Source: Bog-793 sp963803025 (GTDB lineage: Bacteria; Actinomycetota; Acidimicrobiia; Acidimicrobiales; Bog-793). Taken from it: 64,000 nt of DNA. The notes beneath the pieces are model-generated. The model was given only the letters and a program-made list of their open reading frames with translations, was not told the origin of the DNA and ran no database searches. The stretch lies in NCBI GenBank assembly GCA_963803025.1, contig CAWDKZ010000022.1:12585-76584 (forward strand), in the 5' to 3' direction. This document shows positions 1-11,099 of this stretch, in pieces (positions within the stretch are counted from its first letter, which is position 1; each line of letters starts with the position of its first letter). The translations under genes were made by a program, and so were the position numbers.

Positions 1-2133
1 CCCGACGTACGCGGGGCCGATCATCTCGGTCTTCTCCGGTCGCCCGTCGACCGTGACGCGCCATCCCGGATCGAACGTCGCCTTGAGCAGCACGACCGCG
101 GTGCGATTCGCCCTCACGGTCACGCGCACGAGTCCGTCGGCGAGGTCGTCGGACTGGCGAATGACCTCTCCGGCGGGTCCTTTGGGGAGCTTCGGCGAGG
201 CGAGCGTCGGGGTGGCGGCCGAGCGGCCCCCGAACGCGACCACGGGGTACAGCCCTTCACCGGCACGGTCGGCTTGCACGAACGACGCCGAGTCCGCCCC
301 GAGGTGTGCCCTGTCCTCGACGAGCGCGGGACCGTAGGTGTCGACCACCTGGACGTAGCCGTCGTGCGGGAGGATCCAGAGCTCGTAGGCACCGGCCCGC
401 TGGAGGAGCCGCGCGCCCGGAGGCGTCTTATGTCCCGCCGGGTAGATGAGGAAGCGCACACCGAAGAGGGCGAAGTCGGCGGGATTGGCGTCATCGAAGT
501 ACGCCTCGGGGTCGCTCATCAGCGAGAAGGTGCGGTTCGTGAAGCCGATCTCGTCCACCTGGTCGTTTGTCAGGTACTCGGCGACCGGCACCCATCCGAC
601 GCGGAAGCGCGCCCCCCAGCCCGAGAAAGCCATGCCGGCGTAGACGCGTCCGCCGCCGAGGCGCTCAACCGTCGCGACCAGTCGGTTGACCTGCATCTCC
701 GCAGTCGACGCGGCACGCTGCGTCGCGATGAAGCTCGCGTCGGCGGCATCGGCGCTCGCGATCTCGGTCCACGCTGGCGCCATCGCCCCGATCACGAGGC
801 CCGCGATCAGGACACGGGCGAGGACCGGACGCAGGCCCCGGCCCAGCCAGGAGTCGATCCCCCCTCGGAACACGCGGCGTGCAGCGAGAAGGGCGAACTG
901 TCCGAGAGCGACGGCCCCGACGCCGGCGAGGAGAACACCGCCCAGGTGCACCCCGATGAGGAAGCGTCGAGTGAAGATGTCTCGGTTGCCGGGCAGCAGG
1001 TCGTAGACCGGCCCGAGCGTCGTCCTGCCGAAGAAGAACACGAGACTCGTGAGGAAGACGAGCACGTGGGCTCGTGAGGCGAGGTGGCGCCGCCACCGCA
1101 CGAGGCAGCCGAAGAGCCCGACGCCGGCGAGGATCGTGATCACGGGAAACCGGCCCTCGTCGAAGATCTGTCCCGTCACGAGCCAGCTCAACACCTGTCG
1201 GGCGCCGTAGGAGTTGGCGTCCGGACCGTTCTGCAGGAACTCGTCGATCGACGTCCAGCCGCGGTAGGCGACCAACGGGACGATCGCCCAGGCAGCGAGG
1301 CAGAACCCACCGACGGCGACGACGAGTGCACGTCCGAGGCGCTCGACGACGCGGGACGGTCTGAGGACGAGCCACAGCGCGACCGGGACGAAGGCGAGAT
1401 AGCCGGTTTCGAAGTGGAGCGCGGCGGTCAAGGCGATGAAAAGGGCGGCGAGCAGGTAGTTGCGGCCGTCGTTGACGGCCCGCCAGGAGAATCCCCAGGC
1501 GAGTGGGAGCGTCCACATGCCCCAGGCCTGCGACCAGACCCCGAAACCGCTCCAGAGATAGGCACCCTGCTCGTATCCGATGCCGATCGCGCTCGCGAGG
1601 AAGGGCGCGACCAGGGCGGCGAACGCCGACTCCCAGCGGGTCCAGCCGAAAAGTCGCCCAGCGGCATAGACGCTGATGGGCCAGGAGACGACGAGCAGAT
1701 ACAGCATGAAGCTGAACGACTGATTCGCGCCAAAGACGAGTCCGATCAGCCCGGTGATCATCGCTCCGAGGCTCTGGTAGTGGAGATAAAGCGGGGACCC
1801 GAGACCGAGATACGGGAACCACCCTTCGAGGGGAAATCGGCCGGCCCTCAACAGGGCGACTGCGTAACGCACCATTTCCGAGTGGAAGGCGGAGTCGTTG
1901 AGGTGCGGTACGTACGCGATCTCCGAGCGCAGCTCGATCGCGATGAACACGACCGGGGCGAGGACGACGCCGGCCGGCCCGAAGCGGGCGAACCGCGGGG
2001 AACCGCGCCCGGGCTTCGTATCGGCAGCGCGGTCGGACTCGGTCACGGGCGCGGACGAGCCGACGGTGGCCGAAGCACGGCGAAGATCCGCGACCAAGGC
2101 ATCGGACTGGCCGGGAGAATGCTCACTACCCAT
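1..2133 (-). CDS. YfhO-like multi-pass membrane protein (3' end outside window)
   Basis: I translated this by hand. An uninterrupted frame of 711 codons runs from an ATG at 2133 off the left edge of the window, so the C-terminus is missing. After a ~50-residue N-terminal tail there are many hydrophobic segments rich in Trp, Tyr and Phe, then a soluble C-terminal part. Near the window edge it contains FDPGWRVTVDGRP, a phrase typical of the C-terminal region of YfhO-family proteins and related membrane glycosyltransferase-like proteins. Such proteins sit in the cytoplasmic membrane and are linked to glycosylation of envelope polymers; the exact substrate cannot be told. The Arg-rich ORFs on either strand here are shadows of this frame. 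The family call is likely, the function uncertain. Confidence 0.72.
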   Translation of the reverse strand, partial: MGSEHSPGQSDALVADLRRASATVGSSAPVTESDRAADTKPGRGSPRFARFGPAGVVLAPVVFIAIELRSEIAYVPHLNDSAFHSEMVRYAVALLRAGRFPLEGWFPYLGLGSPLYLHYQSLGAMITGLIGLVFGANQSFSFMLYLLVVSWPISVYAAGRLFGWTRWESAFAALVAPFLASAIGIGYEQGAYLWSGFGVWSQAWGMWTLPLAWGFSWRAVNDGRNYLLAALFIALTAALHFETGYLAFVPVALWLVLRPSRVVERLGRALVVAVGGFCLAAWAIVPLVAYRGWTSIDEFLQNGPDANSYGARQVLSWLVTGQIFDEGRFPVITILAGVGLFGCLVRWRRHLASRAHVLVFLTSLVFFFGRTTLGPVYDLLPGNRDIFTRRFLIGVHLGGVLLAGVGAVALGQFALLAARRVFRGGIDSWLGRGLRPVLARVLIAGLVIGAMAPAWTEIASADAADASFIATQRAASTAEMQVNRLVATVERLGGGRVYAGMAFSGWGARFRVGWVPVAEYLTNDQVDEIGFTNRTFSLMSDPEAYFDDANPADFALFGVRFLIYPAGHKTPPGARLLQRAGAYELWILPHDGYVQVVDTYGPALVEDRAHLGADSASFVQADRAGEGLYPVVAFGGRSAATPTLASPKLPKGPAGEVIRQSDDLADGLVRVTVRANRTAVVLLKATFDPGWRVTVDGRPEKTEMIGPAYVG

Positions 2134-2201
2134 CGGGTGAATTCCTCGGCAAGGCGTGCGCATTCGGATCATCTACCCGTCGGTTCCGCATCTCGCGACG
2201 C

Positions 2202-2666
2202 TCACGTCTTGCGAGGCGCGCTCTTGGTACAAACCGTGTCGTGGATCAGCTTGGTGAGTTTGTGCACCTCCGTGGTGAGATCGGTGTTCTGCTGAACGGC
2301 GACCGACAGCTTGTGCTCGACGCCGCTGATCTGCTGGTCCTGCGCACTGATCCGGGCGAGGGTCCTCTCGAGGTTGCGTTCGGAGCGGTTCGACGATGCC
2401 CCCACGAGGAATCCGATGTAGAGCTCAGCGATGGTCGTGATGGTGTTCAGCGGGAAGTTGAAACCATTCGAGGTGAACCACGCGGGCAGGAAGCTGTGCT
2501 TGGCGAAGTAGGGACCGAGCGCGATCCAGGTCCCGACGAGCAGGATCCAAATGATGATGTTCGTCGGTGTCCCCATGCCGTAGCTGACTTTGTCGGCTAT
2601 CCGTTGAAACAGCGAGAGCCTTTCTGTGGTTGCGACCGACCGCGACGGGTGCAGCACCTGGTTCAT
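2202..2666 (-). CDS. Low-affinity iron permease family membrane protein
   Basis: A 154-residue protein. The start was moved to the ATG at 2666 because GGAGG lies 4 nt upstream; the longer frame from 2747 has no such support. It has a short N-terminal segment (FQRIADKVSYGMGTP), a first membrane helix (IIIWILLVGTWIALGP), a second around FPLNTITTIAELYIGFLVG, and then NRSERNLERTL leading into a charged coiled-coil tail. The NTxTTI and NR(S)ER elements match the low-affinity iron permease / small two-TM family (PF04120). Iron transport is established only for fungal relatives; in bacteria the role is unclear. It appears to be a single-gene unit on the minus strand, about 300 bp downstream of a phosphoribosyltransferase gene. 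Confidence 0.75.
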   Translation of the reverse strand: MNQVLHPSRSVATTERLSLFQRIADKVSYGMGTPTNIIIWILLVGTWIALGPYFAKHSFLPAWFTSNGFNFPLNTITTIAELYIGFLVGASSNRSERNLERTLARISAQDQQISGVEHKLSVAVQQNTDLTTEVHKLTKLIHDTVCTKSAPRKT

Positions 2667-2936
2667 CACGCCTCCGTTCTCGCTCCTGTTGGTCGTGAAG
2701 CGTAGGGCGTCGGAATCGAGGATCGATGGACGGCAACTGCCCGGCAAGAGGCGGATAGGGGGCCTGTCCGTGGCTGCGTCCGGCAGGCCTCGTCCGAGAG
2801 CGCCGGGCGCTGCCGGCGGACGGTGTCGATCCGGCGCGAGCCGGATAGCCGTCCCCGCCGGTCAGCCGTGGCCGACGTCGCGCCTCACCTCGCCCGGGGA
2901 CCCTCGCCGTCGGGGGCTCGCGGCCGGTTCGTAGGA

Positions 2937-2962
2937 CGCGCCGACCCACGGTGGGCGGCGCG
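2937..2962 (-). terminator. Candidate hairpin terminator after the phosphoribosyltransferase gene
   Basis: Arms 2937-2949 and 2951-2962 are complementary apart from one bulged A at 2944, giving a very GC-rich hairpin starting about 12 nt past the stop at 2974 (minus strand). No T-run follows, so termination is only a guess. The rest of the 307-bp gap (2667-2973) shows nothing I recognise except the ribosome site of the permease gene. Confidence 0.4.
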
Positions 2963-2973
2963 GGTGGGTTCGG

Positions 2974-3582
2974 CTAGGGGATCTCGGACAGTTCGCCGTT
3001 CGCGCCGCGGCCGAAGAGCGGAAGGGAACCGAGGGAGTGGACGAGACCCGCGTCGGGTCCGAGAGTGTCCCGCCAGGCCGCTCCTTCGGTCGCGAGGACC
3101 CCGACGGCGATCGGATGCGCGCCGGCGCGCCGCAGGAGGGCGAGCGCGGCGTGCACGGACGCTCCCGTCGAGATGACGTCGTCGATCAACGCGACGTTCC
3201 GACCGGCGGTGACGTCGATCCGATTCCGGTCGAGCAGGAGCTGCTGAGTCCCGCCGGTCGTGATCGATCGAAGGGGCTCGGAGAGGGCGTCGACGAGGTG
3301 GATCTTCGGGGTCTTCTGGAGCACCAGGTAGTCGTCGATTCCAAGCGCCCGGACGACTTCGATGGCGATCGGAATGCCCATCGTCGCCACGGAGGCGATG
3401 ACCTCGACGCCGAGCGGCGCAAGCTGGTCGGCGAGTTCGCGTCCGGCTTGCTCGGCGAAACGCACTCCCTGGTCGACGGTGATCAACAAGGCGATCGCCA
3501 GGTCGTCGGAGACGGCCATCAGCGGCAGGTCCAGATCCTGTGAGCCGATGCGGGCGCGATGGACACCGAGCGGCGCGGTCAC
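2974..3582 (-). CDS. Phosphoribosyltransferase (purine/adenine PRTase-like)
   Basis: A 202-residue type I phosphoribosyltransferase. The PRPP-binding loop is NVALIDDVISTGAS at about residues 130-143: two acidic residues followed by the small-residue loop that holds the ribose phosphate. The upstream part (VIASVATMGIPIAIEVVRALGIDDYLVLQKTPKI) resembles adenine and xanthine PRTases, which place a flexible loop before the PRPP motif. The reaction would be base + PRPP to nucleotide, but the base is not readable from sequence; an orphan regulatory PRTase is also possible. The GTG at 3582 is the first good start after the nfo stop, 37 nt away, so it is probably cotranscribed with nfo. Confidence 0.72.
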   Translation of the reverse strand: MTAPLGVHRARIGSQDLDLPLMAVSDDLAIALLITVDQGVRFAEQAGRELADQLAPLGVEVIASVATMGIPIAIEVVRALGIDDYLVLQKTPKIHLVDALSEPLRSITTGGTQQLLLDRNRIDVTAGRNVALIDDVISTGASVHAALALLRRAGAHPIAVGVLATEGAAWRDTLGPDAGLVHSLGSLPLFGRGANGELSEIP

Positions 3583-3619
3583 CGCGAGATCGTGGCCCGC
3601 GGGTGCCGGAGATGCAACA

Positions 3620-4522
3620 TCAGCGAGACGGTGACCTCTTGGTCCGTCTGCGTTGGTCGAGCCCGCCGGCGAGGATCGACCGCGCCTTGGTCACGTCTTC
3701 GCCGCGGGGTCCGTGCCCGGAGCCCGGGACCTCGAGAATCGCCGGGACGCGGTCGAGCAGGGGATGGCTGACGAGGAGCCCGAGCGCCTCGGCCCCGATC
3801 TCGCCCTCGCCGAGGTTCTCGTGCCGATCCCGATTTGACCCGAGAGCGACCTTCGAGTCGTTGAGGTGAATGCAGGCGAGCCGGTCGAGTCCGATCGTCC
3901 GGTCGAGCTCGAGCACGACATGGTCGGCTTCGGTTGCGTCTCGATACGCGACGCCCGAGGCGAACAGGTGCTGGGTATCGAGGCAGGCGCCCAGGCGGCG
4001 GTCGCGATCCGCCGCCTCGATGATGGCGGCGATCTCGTCGAAGGTTCGCCCGACGGTGCCGCCGGCCCCGGCCGCGTTCTCGATGAGGAGTGGGCAGGTC
4101 GCGGCGCCGAGGGCGTCGCCGGCCTCGTCGAGCGCCGAGGAAAGCCGCGCCGCGACGGCCGCGATCACGGGCTCGAAGCCCTCACCGCGGTGACTCCCGA
4201 CGTGAACGATCATGCCGGCGGCGCCGATCGCCGACGCGGCGACGAGGTTCTCGGCGAGACAGACCCGCGAACGCTCGGCGAGACCGAGATCGGGTGACGC
4301 GAGGTTGATGAGGTACGTCGCGTGGCAGAACGTCGCTTGGACCTGCGTCTCGGCTTGTTGCGCGGCGCGGTAGGCGTCGAGCTCGGCCGCGGTGTGCGAA
4401 GGGCTGCGCCAGGTGCGCGGGCTCTGAGTGAAGATCTGGATGACATCGGCGTCGAGTTCCCGGCCGCGTTCGAGCGCCCGTTCGAGACCGCCCGACGAGC
4501 TGACGTGCGCGCCGATGAGCAT
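3620..4522 (-). CDS. nfo: Endonuclease IV (AP endonuclease)
   Basis: A 300-residue TIM-barrel nuclease of normal family length. The zinc-ligand motifs of EndoIV are all visible in order: GAHVSSSGG at the N-terminus, HVGSHRG, LLIENAAGAGG, CLDTQHLFASG, HLNDSK, DRHENLGEGEIG and ILEVPG. It cleaves the backbone 5' to abasic sites in base-excision repair. The ATG at 4522 lies 6 nt after TACCGT (minus strand 4534-4529), so the message is probably leaderless. It is followed by a PRTase gene and is divergent from miaB across only 41 bp. Confidence 0.95.
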   Translation of the reverse strand: MLIGAHVSSSGGLERALERGRELDADVIQIFTQSPRTWRSPSHTAAELDAYRAAQQAETQVQATFCHATYLINLASPDLGLAERSRVCLAENLVAASAIGAAGMIVHVGSHRGEGFEPVIAAVAARLSSALDEAGDALGAATCPLLIENAAGAGGTVGRTFDEIAAIIEAADRDRRLGACLDTQHLFASGVAYRDATEADHVVLELDRTIGLDRLACIHLNDSKVALGSNRDRHENLGEGEIGAEALGLLVSHPLLDRVPAILEVPGSGHGPRGEDVTKARSILAGGLDQRRRTKRSPSR

Positions 4523-4528
4523 CCCAGG

Positions 4529-4557
4529 ACGGTAACCGCTCCCGGGGCGCGTAGCCT
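4529..4557. promoter_or_regulatory. Back-to-back leaderless promoters of nfo and miaB
   Basis: Two -10-like boxes face away from each other in a 41-bp gap: TACCGT on the minus strand (4534-4529), 6 nt before the nfo ATG, and TAGCCT on the plus strand (4552-4557), 6 nt before the miaB GTG. Neither gene has room for a ribosome-binding site, which supports leaderless transcripts. The -35 region of each promoter must overlap the -10 region of the other. Confidence 0.6.
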
Positions 4558-4563
4558 TGGCGC

Positions 4564-6075
4564 GTGGCCCGCAAGTTCTTCATCCGTACCTTCGGTTGCC
4601 AGATGAACGAGCACGACTCCGAGCGGATCGCCGCCGACCTCGTCGCGGACGGCCTCGAGCGCACCGACGACCTCGACGCGGCGGACGTCGTCGTCCTCAA
4701 CACCTGCTGCATCCGCGAGAACGCCGACACCAAGCTCTACGGTCACCTCGGCCAGCTGAAGTCGCTCGCCGAGCGCCGACCGGGCCTCCAGATCGCGGTG
4801 GGGGGTTGCCTCGCGCAAAAAGAGCGGGAGGCGATCCTCGCCCGGGCGCCCCATGTCGCGGCGGTCTTCGGCACGCACAACGTCGGGCGGGCCGGGCACC
4901 TCCTCGCCGAGGCCCGACGCCTCGGCCGCCCGGTGGTGGAGGTCCTCGAGGCGCGAAGCGACGACGCCGACGCCTTCGCCGCAGCGCAGCTCGTCCGTCC
5001 GGATCTGGCGTATGCGGCGTGGGTGACGATCCAGGTCGGCTGCAACAACTCCTGTGCCTTCTGCGTCGTGCCGTCGGTGCGCGGTCCCGAGCAGAGCCGG
5101 CCCTTCGGCGAGCTCGTCGAGGAGGTGCGGGTCCTCGCCGCACGCGGCACGACCGAGGTGACCCTCCTCGGCCAGAACGTGAACTCCTACGGCCGAGACC
5201 TCGCGCTCCGGTTGCGGAACACGCCCGGGAGCCACCTCGACGAGGCGCGCCTCGCCGGCGCGGCCTGGGCCGACGACAAGAGCCGCGCGCCGCGGCCGCT
5301 CTTCGCCGATCTGCTGCGGGCGATCGGCGCGATCGAGGGGATCCGCCGGGTCCGGTTCACGAGCCCGCACCCCAAGGACCTCCGCCCGGAGACGATCGCC
5401 GCGATCACCGAGACCGGGGCGGTTTGTGAGCAGCTCCACCTGCCGCTCCAGTCCGGGAGCGACCGCGTGCTCGCCGCCATGCGCCGCGGCTACAGCGCGC
5501 GGCGGTACCTCGACCGGCTCGCCGCGGCGCGCGCCGCGATCCCCGACCTGGCGGTGACGACCGACGTCATCGTCGGCTTCCCCGGCGAGACCGACGCTGA
5601 CTTCGACGAGACGCTCGCGGTCGTCGCCGAGGCCGCCTACGACAGCGCCTTCACCTTCGTCTTCTCGCCGCGGTCAGGCACGCGGGCTGCCGAGATGATC
5701 GACGCCTTCGTCCCCCCCGGCGTGATCGCGGAGCGCTTCGCCCGCCTGAAGGAGGTCGTCGACCGCTCGGCGTTGCAGCGCAACCGGGCGCGCATCGGGC
5801 GCGTCGAAGAGGTCGTCGTCGAGGGGCCCTCGAAGAAGGACCCCGGCGTCCTCGCCGGGAGGACGCGCCAGGGAAAACTCGTCCACTTCGACGGGGGGGA
5901 GCGCGGCATGGCGCCGGGCGTCTACGGCACGGTCCGCATCTCCTCGGCGGGACCGCACCACCTTGCCGGCGAGCTGGAGTCGCGCGAAGCATCCGCCGTT
6001 GCGCGACGCGACCGTCGGCGAACCGCGCTCCCCGGGCGCACCTCGGGGCTGCGAATCGCGGCCGATTTCCGCTGA
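4564..6075 (+). CDS. miaB: tRNA-2-methylthio-N6-dimethylallyladenosine synthase
   Basis: A 503-residue methylthiotransferase. The N-terminal UPF0004 domain carries the three auxiliary-cluster cysteines (FGCQMN, LNTCC, VGGCLAQ). The radical-SAM domain has CNNSCAFC at about residue 160 (CxxxCxxC), and a TRAM-like RNA-binding domain follows near RNRARIGRVEEVVVEG. It adds a methylthio group to i6A37 in tRNAs reading U-starting codons, using SAM and two 4Fe-4S clusters. The GTG start is preceded by TAGCCT at 6 nt, so it is probably leaderless. The last ~35 residues (after GELESREASA) extend past the TRAM domain and look unstructured. Confidence 0.95.
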   Translation: MARKFFIRTFGCQMNEHDSERIAADLVADGLERTDDLDAADVVVLNTCCIRENADTKLYGHLGQLKSLAERRPGLQIAVGGCLAQKEREAILARAPHVAAVFGTHNVGRAGHLLAEARRLGRPVVEVLEARSDDADAFAAAQLVRPDLAYAAWVTIQVGCNNSCAFCVVPSVRGPEQSRPFGELVEEVRVLAARGTTEVTLLGQNVNSYGRDLALRLRNTPGSHLDEARLAGAAWADDKSRAPRPLFADLLRAIGAIEGIRRVRFTSPHPKDLRPETIAAITETGAVCEQLHLPLQSGSDRVLAAMRRGYSARRYLDRLAAARAAIPDLAVTTDVIVGFPGETDADFDETLAVVAEAAYDSAFTFVFSPRSGTRAAEMIDAFVPPGVIAERFARLKEVVDRSALQRNRARIGRVEEVVVEGPSKKDPGVLAGRTRQGKLVHFDGGERGMAPGVYGTVRISSAGPHHLAGELESREASAVARRDRRRTALPGRTSGLRIAADFR

Positions 6076-6127
6076 TATCGACGCGCGCACGGTTGTCGCC
6101 CAGGCGGGATCGCGCCGGGCCCGGACG

Positions 6128-6133
6128 TAGACT
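6128..6133 (+). promoter_or_regulatory. secA -10 box (TAGACT)
   Basis: TAGACT lies 8 nt before the secA ATG, with no Shine-Dalgarno sequence between. Transcription would start at or next to the start codon, giving a leaderless mRNA. Confidence 0.5.
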
Positions 6134-6141
6134 GCCGTGAC

Positions 6142-8880
<2,739 letters not shown>

Positions 8881-8886
8881 AGCGCG

Positions 8887-10050
8887 ATGGCGCCCGCAGA
8901 CGAGCGCGGGTCCCGTCCGGATGCGGGGACCGAATCGACGTCGATCGCCGAGGACCTTGGCGCGCTCCGGGTCCGTCTCGACGCGGCACGGAGCTACCTG
9001 CGTCTCGACGAGCTCGTCGCCGAGATGGCGAGGCTCGAGCCCGAGGTCGAGGCGCCCGACCTCTGGTCGGACCCCGAGCACGCCCGGGCGGTGACGACCG
9101 CCTACGGGCGCGTGCGGACCGAGGTGGAGACCTTCCGGAGCCTCGCCGCGCAGCTCGAGGACGCCGCGGCGCTCCACGAGATCGCGACGGCCGAGGGCCC
9201 CGACGCCCTCGCCTCGGTCGAGGACGACCTCGCCGGGTCGGTCGCCGCACTCGGGCGCGCCCTCGACGACCTGGAGCTGCACAGCCTGTTCTCCGGCGAG
9301 CACGACGACCGGGACGCGGTCTGCGAGGTGCACGCCGGCGCCGGCGGCACCGACGCCCAGGACTGGGCGGAGATGCTGCTCCGGATGTACCTGCGCTGGG
9401 CGGAACGCAGGAGCTTCTCGGCCGAACTCGAGGAGGTGACGGCCGGCCAAGAGGCGGGGATCCTGTCGGCGACGTTCATCATCCGCGGCCGCCACGCCTA
9501 CGGGCTCCTGTGCGCCGAGCGCGGCGTCCACCGTCTCGTGCGGATGTCGCCGTTCGACTCGGCGCACCGCCGCCACACGAGCTTCGCGTCGCTCGAGGTG
9601 ACGCCGTTCCTCGAGGATCTCTCGGCCGAGGTCGTCATCGACGAGAAGGAGCTGCGCGTCGACACCTACCGCTCGTCGGGGGCAGGCGGGCAGCACGTCA
9701 ACGTGACCGACTCGGCGGTGCGGCTCACGCACCTGCCGACGGGGATCGTCGTCGCGGTGCAGAACGAGCGGAGCCAGTACCAGAACAAGGCGAAGGCGAT
9801 GCAGATCCTCGCTGCCAAGATCGCCGAGCGCCAGCGCGAGGAGCGCCGCCGGGAGCTCGCGCAGCTCGCCGGGCCGCAGACCGAGATCGAGTGGGGAAGC
9901 CAGATCCGCTCGTACGTGCTCGCGCCCTATCAGCTCGTGAAAGACGTCCGGACCGAGCACGAGACCGGGGACGTGGAGGCCGTGCTCGACGGGGACCTCG
10001 ACGCGTTCATGGTGGCCTACCTGCGCTGGCGCCGGGGCGGCGCGCCGTAA
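8887..10050 (+). CDS. prfB: Peptide chain release factor 2
   Basis: A 387-residue class I release factor. The stop-codon recognition tripeptide is SPF near residue 220 (RMSPFDSAHRRHTSF), which identifies RF2 (UGA/UAA) rather than RF1. The catalytic GGQ is in SSGAGGQHVNVTDSAVRLTH near residue 266. The reading frame is continuous from ATG 8887, so the autoregulatory in-frame TGA frameshift known from many bacteria is absent. The N-terminal ~20 residues (APADERGSRPDAGTES) extend beyond the usual start. The order secA-prfB-ftsE-ftsX agrees with the prfB-ftsEX synteny common in actinobacteria. Confidence 0.96.
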   Translation: MAPADERGSRPDAGTESTSIAEDLGALRVRLDAARSYLRLDELVAEMARLEPEVEAPDLWSDPEHARAVTTAYGRVRTEVETFRSLAAQLEDAAALHEIATAEGPDALASVEDDLAGSVAALGRALDDLELHSLFSGEHDDRDAVCEVHAGAGGTDAQDWAEMLLRMYLRWAERRSFSAELEEVTAGQEAGILSATFIIRGRHAYGLLCAERGVHRLVRMSPFDSAHRRHTSFASLEVTPFLEDLSAEVVIDEKELRVDTYRSSGAGGQHVNVTDSAVRLTHLPTGIVVAVQNERSQYQNKAKAMQILAAKIAERQREERRRELAQLAGPQTEIEWGSQIRSYVLAPYQLVKDVRTEHETGDVEAVLDGDLDAFMVAYLRWRRGGAP

Positions 10051-10094
10051 CGGCTTCGTCGTGCCGTGTCCTCGGTCCGGCGTCGGTCGACTGG

Positions 10095-10100
10095 TAGGGT
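10095..10100 (+). promoter_or_regulatory. Candidate ftsE -10 box (TAGGGT)
   Basis: TAGGGT lies 45 nt past the prfB stop. The predicted start would give an ftsE leader of about 160 nt. An 18-codon mini-ORF begins with GTG at 10112 near the 5' end of that leader; whether it is translated cannot be judged. Confidence 0.4.
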
Positions 10101-10267
10101 GAGGCGCGCCTGTGACGCCGCCCTCATCCGAACGGGAGATGCTCCCGACGCGCCCGACAGGTGGCTAGGACAGGGGTCCGCGTGTCGGCAGGGCGGACGT
10201 CGCCACCGGGCCCGTAGGCGGCGAACCGCACGGCCTGGCATCGGCAGCGACGACGAAGAAGAGGCTG

Positions 10268-11089
10268 ATGATCCGCTTCGAGGACGTCACGAAGACCTAC
10301 AAGGGAGGATCGGTCACCGCGCTGCGGGACATCTCGCTCGACATCGACAAGGGCGAGTTCGTCTTCCTCGTCGGGTCCTCGGGCTCGGGCAAGACGACGT
10401 TCCTCCGGTTGCTGCTGCGTGAGGAGATGCCGGACACCGGCAAGATCTGGGTCGCCGGGCGGGAGATCGGCGGGCTGTCGCCGTGGCAGGTGCCCTATCT
10501 GCGGCGCAACCTCGGCTGCGTCTTCCAGGATTTCCGTTTGCTGGCGAACAAGACCGTGTTCGAGAACGTCGCCTTCGCGCTCGAGGTGATCGGGCGCAAC
10601 AAGTCGGTCGTGAAGTCGCAGGTCGGCATCGTCCTCGACCTCGTCGGGCTGGGCGAGAAGGCGGACCGGATGCCGGACGAGCTCTCCGGCGGCGAGCAGC
10701 AGCGGGTCGCGATCGCCCGGGCCTTCGTCAACCGCCCGCTCGTCCTCATGGCCGACGAGCCGACCGGCAACCTCGACCCGGCGACGAGCCAGGGGATCAT
10801 GAAGCTGCTCGACCGGATCAACCGGACCGGCACGACGGTCGTCATGGCGACGCACGACGTCTCGATCGTCAACTCCATGCGCCGGCGCGTCGTCGAGCTC
10901 GACCACGGCCGGGTCGTCCGTGACCAGGCCCGCGGCGTCTACGGCTACGCGAGCGAACTCTCCAACACGACGTCGCGCGGGGTGCCCGCGGTGTCGATCG
11001 TCGACGAGGGCGACCTCGCCGGATCCGACAAGGGCGTACCGGTCACCTCCCGCGTCGCGGCGGCACGCGCCCGCCGGGGCAACCGGTAG
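10268..11089 (+). CDS. ftsE: Cell-division ABC transporter ATPase FtsE
   Basis: A 273-residue ABC ATPase. Walker A is GSSGSGKTTFLRLLL (near residue 38), the signature is LSGGEQQRVAIARAF, Walker B is LVLMADEPTGNLDP, and the switch His is in MATHD. With FtsX it couples ATP hydrolysis to periplasmic peptidoglycan-hydrolase activation at the divisome. FtsE is normally about 220-230 residues; here about 45 extra residues follow the ATPase core (from RDQARGVYGYASE), rich in Arg, Val and Ser. ftsX starts 11 nt after its stop. Confidence 0.95.
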   Translation: MIRFEDVTKTYKGGSVTALRDISLDIDKGEFVFLVGSSGSGKTTFLRLLLREEMPDTGKIWVAGREIGGLSPWQVPYLRRNLGCVFQDFRLLANKTVFENVAFALEVIGRNKSVVKSQVGIVLDLVGLGEKADRMPDELSGGEQQRVAIARAFVNRPLVLMADEPTGNLDPATSQGIMKLLDRINRTGTTVVMATHDVSIVNSMRRRVVELDHGRVVRDQARGVYGYASELSNTTSRGVPAVSIVDEGDLAGSDKGVPVTSRVAAARARRGNR

Positions 11090-11099
11090 CGGACGCGAG

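Noticed and set aside
665..1822. A 385-codon minus-strand frame at the window start
   Set aside because: Arg-rich, and overlapped in another phase by the uninterrupted membrane-protein frame 2133-1, which has normal hydrophobic segments.
8887..9100. Programmed +1 frameshift site in prfB
   Set aside because: The frame is continuous from ATG 8887 with no in-frame TGA, so the E. coli-type autoregulatory frameshift is absent.
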